Below, piece after piece: positions 61,106 through 64,000 of a stretch of DNA of 64,000 nt (the stretch's first letter is position 1; each line of letters begins with the position of its first letter). This DNA is from Acidaminococcus fermentans DSM 20731. GTDB taxonomy: Bacteria; Bacillota; Negativicutes; Acidaminococcales; Acidaminococcaceae. The notes under the pieces were generated by a model. The model was not told the DNA's origin. It made no database searches and saw only the letters and a program-made list of their open reading frames with translations. The stretch is from NCBI RefSeq assembly GCF_000025305.1, contig NC_013740.1:1426001-1490000 (forward strand). The letters are read 5' to 3'. Made by a program: the position numbers and the translations under genes.

Positions 61106-61400
61106 TAAAAAATCCCCGCCCCCTGTTGTGCTCTAGGGGCGAGGCAAACAATTCCACGCTGTACCACCCTGATTCAGCCAGTCAAAAGACCGGCCCTTTC
61201 ACCTCTTACCGCAACGGTATAAGGCTAAGGTCTGTAACGGGACCTCCCGTTCCGGACTACCTGTCACCCGGACGACTCTGGAACCAGTTATCATTCAGAA
61301 ACGGATTATCGACTCCCAGCAGCTGTCGACTCTCTGTGAACCCATTTTCTGATCTTCTTTCCTTCACAGTCATTGTTGGTTACATTTTTGAACTTGATGG
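61106..61400 (-). promoter_or_regulatory. T-box leader of leuA
   Basis: The leader RNA has the T-box sequence GGGUGGUACAGCGUGG (61154-61169), and ahead of it stem I with AGAGAG and GUCGAC pairs and several stem-loops. After the T-box lies a terminator (61106-61145; CCUCGCCCC and GGGGGCGGGG arms, then AUUUUUU). Uncharged tRNA would pair with the T-box and block the terminator. By context it senses tRNA-Leu; I suspect a CUG specifier in UUUCUGAAU but could not settle this by hand. Confidence 0.92.
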
Positions 61401-61405
61401 TGCTT

Positions 61406-61434
61406 ATTATAGAGTGTTTTATAACGGCTGTCAA
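61406..61434 (-). promoter_or_regulatory. leuA promoter
   Basis: TTGACA (61429-61434), a 17-nt spacer and TATAAT (61406-61411) on the minus strand: both boxes match the consensus in full. Confidence 0.9.
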
Positions 61435-61465
61435 CAAGTTTTGGGAAAAATGTTTAAAAAAATAT

Positions 61466-61506
61466 GGAGGGGTGAAAAGATTCACCCCTCCGGTCGCGAG
61501 TCGCGA
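61466..61506 (-). terminator. purH terminator with GTCGCGA heptamers
   Basis: 61466-61491 forms GGAGGGGTGAA/TTCACCCCTCC followed on the minus strand by ATATTTTTTT. 61493-61506 holds two GTCGCGA heptamers, between the hairpin and the gene. Confidence 0.85.
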
Positions 61507-61522
61507 CCAGGCTCCCTTTCCA

Positions 61523-62698
61523 TCAATGATGGAACAGCCGTACGCCGGTCATGGCCATGGCGATGTTGTATTTGTCGCAGGTTTCGATCACATTGTCGTC
61601 CCGGATGCTGCCGCCGGTCTGGGCAATGTATTCCACCCCGCTCCGGTGGGCCCGTTCAATGTTGTCCCCGAAGGGGAAGAAGGCATCGGATCCCAGGGCT
61701 ACGCCGGTGTTTTTGGCGATCCAGGCTTTCCGTTCTTCCCGGGTCATGGGTTCCGGTTTTTCCGTGAAGAAGTTTTCCCATACGCCGTCCGCCAGCACAT
61801 CTTCCCAGTCGTCGGAGGTGTACACATCGATGGTGTTGTCCCGGTCCGGTTTCCGGATATCCGCCTTGAAGGGCAGGTTCAGCACCTTGGGGCACTGGCG
61901 CAGCCACCATTTGTCCGCCTTGTCCCCGGCCAGACGGGTGCAGTGGATCCGGGACTGCTGGCCGGCGCCCACACCGATGGTCTGGCCGTCCTTCACATAG
62001 CACACGGAGTTGGACTGGGTGTATTTCAGGGTGATCATGGCGATCAGCAGATCCCGCCGGGCATTTTCCGGGATTTCCTTGTTCTTCGTGGGACGGTTCT
62101 GGAGCAGTTCTTCCGTAATGTGGTCGTTGTTCCGTTTCTGTTCGAAGGTGATGCCGAATACCTGCTTGGTTTCCAGTTCTTCCGGTTCGTAGGCCGGGTC
62201 GATCTGGATCACATTGTATTTGCCCTTTTTCTTGGCGGACAGGATTTCCAGGGCTTCCGGTTCATACCCGGGAGCAATGACCCCGTCGGAAACTTCATGC
62301 TGGAGCACCAGGGCCGTGGCTTTGTCGCACACGTCGGACAGGGCCACGAAATCCCCGAAGGAGCTCATCCGGTCCGCACCCCGGGCCCGGGCATAGGCGC
62401 AGGCCAGCGGAGACAGTTCCATGCCTTCCACACTATAGATCTTCTTCAGGGTATCCGTCAGAGGCAGGCCCACGGCAGCCCCGGCCGGGCTTACATGCTT
62501 GAAGGAAGCGGCAGCCGGCAGTCCGGTGGCTCTCCGGAGTTCCCGCACCAGCTGCCAGCTGTTGAAGGCATCCAGGAAGTTGATGTATCCGGGTCTGCCG
62601 TTGAGCACCGTAATGGGCAGGTCCGCCCCGCTCTCCATAAAGATCCGGGCCGGGATCTGGTTGGGATTGCAGCCATACTTCAGTTTCAGTTCTTTCAT
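61523..62698 (-). CDS. purH: AICAR transformylase, stand-alone (PurH C-terminal domain type)
   Basis: This 391-aa enzyme formylates AICAR (ZMP) to FAICAR in purine synthesis. Only the AICAR transformylase domain is present, with the catalytic Lys-His in AASFKHVSPAGAA. The IMP cyclohydrolase domain that precedes it in ordinary bifunctional PurH is absent, so that step needs another gene. The C-terminal GSDAFFPFGDNIERAHRSGVEYIAQTGGSIRDD is typical. ATG 62698 has GGAGG upstream. It is under a ZTP riboswitch, which fits its substrate. Confidence 0.95.
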   Translation of the reverse strand: MKELKLKYGCNPNQIPARIFMESGADLPITVLNGRPGYINFLDAFNSWQLVRELRRATGLPAAASFKHVSPAGAAVGLPLTDTLKKIYSVEGMELSPLACAYARARGADRMSSFGDFVALSDVCDKATALVLQHEVSDGVIAPGYEPEALEILSAKKKGKYNVIQIDPAYEPEELETKQVFGITFEQKRNNDHITEELLQNRPTKNKEIPENARRDLLIAMITLKYTQSNSVCYVKDGQTIGVGAGQQSRIHCTRLAGDKADKWWLRQCPKVLNLPFKADIRKPDRDNTIDVYTSDDWEDVLADGVWENFFTEKPEPMTREERKAWIAKNTGVALGSDAFFPFGDNIERAHRSGVEYIAQTGGSIRDDNVIETCDKYNIAMAMTGVRLFHH

Positions 62699-62719
62699 GA
62701 AAGATTCCTCCTTAGGGTC

Positions 62720-62820
62720 AAAAGAAAAACCGACCCCGGGCCACAGCAGGTGCCCAGACGGTCGGCGTTCTACGACCATGCTCCCTGTGGGTAAACCCAC
62801 TTCCGTCAGTCACATGATCT
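62720..62820 (-). promoter_or_regulatory. ZTP riboswitch (pfl motif)
   Basis: The leader contains the two conserved halves of the pfl aptamer: GUGACUGACGGAAGUGGG with ACCCACAGGGAGCAU, and GCCGACCGUCUGGGCA. The second half is also the 5' arm of a terminator (CCGACC...GCCCGGGGUCGG, then UUUUUCUUUU; 62720-62765). ZTP or ZMP binding would hold that arm in the aptamer and turn purH on. Confidence 0.94.
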
Positions 62821-62829
62821 GTCGGTCTC

Positions 62830-62859
62830 ATTATAGCATTGTCAGCCGTCCACGGTCAA
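62830..62859 (-). promoter_or_regulatory. purH promoter, with the -35 box inside a heptamer array
   Basis: TTGACC (62854-62859), an 18-nt spacer and TATAAT (62830-62835) on the minus strand. The -35 box is one unit of the GTCAGCC/GTCAACT array at 62841-62868. Confidence 0.75.
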
Positions 62860-62868
62860 CTGTCAGAC
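62841..62868. repeat. Heptamer array (GTCAGCC type)
   Basis: Four units (GTCAGCC, GTCCACG, GTCAACT, GTCAGAC) between purH and the radical SAM gene. It holds the stop and last sense codon of the latter and the purH -35 box. Confidence 0.8.
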
Positions 62869-63777
62869 CTTTTTTATTCCCGTCCCATCGAAGGGCGGGA
62901 TGAACTGGCTGTCGGCGGAACCGGCCTCCTGGACGAAGCCATCCTCGATGGGGCTCTGGAACAGGTAGTCTTCCACTTCCTGGTACTCCTCTTCTGCCAG
63001 GGGACGGCCGATTTCCGGATACTTTCCCTCTTTGGCCTGCCCGCAGGGCACATACTGGCGCATCAGGCTGAACAGCACCTGGCCGGGGGCGAAATTCTCC
63101 GCCACCCAGTCGATGATCCGCTTGCTGTCCTCCGTCATGCCCGGCAGGATCATGTGCCGGATGATCACCCCTTTTTTCAGCAGGCCGGTTGTTTCATCCA
63201 TTTCGTAGGGACCGGTCTGCCGGAACATTTCCCGGATGGCGGCGGTGGCCACGGCAAAATAATTCCGGGCGTGGCTGTACCGCCAGGCAGCTTCTTCGCT
63301 GACGTATTTCAGGTCCGGCAGGTAGATCTGGACCTTCCCTTCCAGCTGCCAGAGGGTCTCCACCTTTTCGTAGCCCCCGCAGTTGTACACCACCGGCACC
63401 GGCAGTTTGGGCTCCAGGGATTCCAGGATGGTGGGCAGGAAATGGGTGGGCGTCACCAGGTTGATGTTGTGGGCCCCCCGGGCGATCAGGTCCCGGTAGA
63501 TCCGGCGCAGATCATCAGCGGTCACTTCCCAGCCCTTTCCTCCGCTGCTGATCTCGCTGTTCTGGCAGAACACGCACTGGAGAGTGCAGCCGGAAAAGAA
63601 CACGGTGCCGCTGCCCCCGGAAGTGCCGCTGATGCAGGGTTCCTCCCACAGATGGAGAGCCGCCCGGGCCGCCCGGGGCCGCCAGGGCATCCGGCACCAC
63701 CCCAGGGTGCCCGGGGCCCCGGCGGTTTCCTGCCGGTCCACCCTACATTCATGGGGACAAAGAGTACATTGGGTCAT
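62863..63777 (-). CDS. Radical SAM protein, PflA-like (CxxCPHxC N-terminus)
   Basis: The 304-aa protein has the radical SAM cluster motif CTLQCVFC (Cys about 64, 68 and 71). A Cys-rich start (CTLCPHECRVDR, with a later GWCRMP) marks the PflX/YgiQ-neighbour branch of pyruvate formate-lyase activase-like proteins. GGYEKVETLWQLEG and LPDLKYVSEEAAWRYS match that branch. No partner glycyl-radical enzyme is beside it, so the target is unknown. Confidence 0.9.
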   Translation of the reverse strand: MTQCTLCPHECRVDRQETAGAPGTLGWCRMPWRPRAARAALHLWEEPCISGTSGGSGTVFFSGCTLQCVFCQNSEISSGGKGWEVTADDLRRIYRDLIARGAHNINLVTPTHFLPTILESLEPKLPVPVVYNCGGYEKVETLWQLEGKVQIYLPDLKYVSEEAAWRYSHARNYFAVATAAIREMFRQTGPYEMDETTGLLKKGVIIRHMILPGMTEDSKRIIDWVAENFAPGQVLFSLMRQYVPCGQAKEGKYPEIGRPLAEEEYQEVEDYLFQSPIEDGFVQEAGSADSQFIPPFDGTGIKKV

Positions 63778-63798
63778 AATGGGTTCCTTTCATAAAAG

Positions 63799-63829
63799 AG
63801 GAGCTGCTTATGCAGCAGCTCCTTTATTT
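63799..63829 (-). terminator. Terminator of the right-edge gene
   Basis: AGGAGCTGCT and AGCAGCTCCT arms with TTTTATG on the minus strand just after the stop at 63831; it separates that gene from the radical SAM gene. Confidence 0.8.
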
Positions 63830-63830
63830 C

Positions 63831-64000
63831 TCAGTATTTATACCCCCAGGAATACCGTCCCCGGTAATTGTAGGGATAAATGGTAATGTCATAATGGGCA
63901 TTGTCCAGCTCGTGGGTGATCTGGTGCTTGAAGGGCGCCAGGGCCAGATGGAGCACCTTGAAGGGCTTGGACCCCCACATGGCTCCCTCATCGGAAATGT
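63831..64000 (-). CDS. C-terminal end of an unrecognised gene (partial, right edge)
   Basis: The last 55 codons of a frame entering from the right edge, with stop at 63831-63833. The protein end reads ISDEGAMWGSKPFKVLHLA, then APFKHQITHELDNAHYDITI and a Tyr-rich close, YPYNYRGRYSWGYKY. Codon use matches neighbouring genes. The terminator directly after it supports a real gene. I cannot assign a family from this fragment. Confidence 0.65.
   Translation of the reverse strand, partial: ISDEGAMWGSKPFKVLHLALAPFKHQITHELDNAHYDITIYPYNYRGRYSWGYKY

Noticed and set aside
1-64000. tRNA, rRNA, replication origin, attachment sites
   Set aside because: I looked for tRNA-like cloverleaves with CCA ends, rRNA core sequence, DnaA-box clusters and integrase-linked repeats and saw none that I could support by eye.

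Overview
The window (about 58-60% G+C by eye) looks like the chromosome of an anaerobic diderm Firmicute of the Negativicutes, most likely an Acidaminococcaceae-type gut bacterium. The reasons are a Firmicutes-style dcw cluster (mraZ-rsmH-ftsL-murE-...-sbp-ftsZ-nrdR), a Bacillus-type pyr operon with a PyrR-type attenuator, a T-box leader and AddAB, together with an OmpA-family outer-membrane protein and an NfnAB transhydrogenase. The genus is inference. I saw no tRNA, rRNA, CRISPR array, prophage or intact insertion sequence.

Layout, left to right. 1-3582 (minus): a type IV pilus/competence-like operon (GspF/ComGB protein, one major and three minor prepilin-like proteins, and a membrane-anchored repeat protein cut by the left edge) without its ATPase gene. 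3778-18768 (minus): the division and cell-wall cluster nrdR, ftsZ, sbp, DUF881, ftsQ, ddl, murC, murG, murD, mraY, murF, murE, ftsL, rsmH, mraZ, with a promoter and three MraZ boxes before mraZ; ftsI, ftsW, ftsA and murB are absent. 19098-19328 (plus): a small CxxC protein. 19465-28980 (minus): pyrB-C-carA-carB-pyrK-D-F-E behind a promoter and attenuator. 29217-33213: an accessory patch with a decayed Rpn-type nuclease gene and a PLD-helicase-DUF3427 gene set between two copies of a composite direct repeat. 33388-43237 (minus): an M20 amidohydrolase, envelope proteins, an HD hydrolase, OmpA and NfnAB. 43238-46035 (minus): methylthioadenosine salvage. 46143-52509 (minus): addBA. 52646-59181: an anchored propeller-like protein, an SLC13 transporter, a rhodanese-TtcA fusion, a metallo-beta-lactamase-fold hydrolase, an orphan Flp-type pilin and sfsA. 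59384-63777 (minus): leuA behind a T-box, a stand-alone AICAR transformylase behind a ZTP riboswitch, and a radical SAM enzyme. A partial gene runs off the right edge.

The genes are mostly housekeeping and group by pathway: peptidoglycan precursor synthesis with division, de novo UMP synthesis, purine and leucine synthesis under RNA control, and double-strand-break repair. The less expected content is between genes. At least sixteen places carry short arrays with a strict 7-bp period, in several unrelated unit sequences (GTCAACG, GACTAGT, GTCTCGA, TTCATCG and TCTTCAC types). They sit beside terminator hairpins, and five genes end inside one. Two further dispersed intergenic element families and a family of near-identical terminator hairpins share the same gaps.
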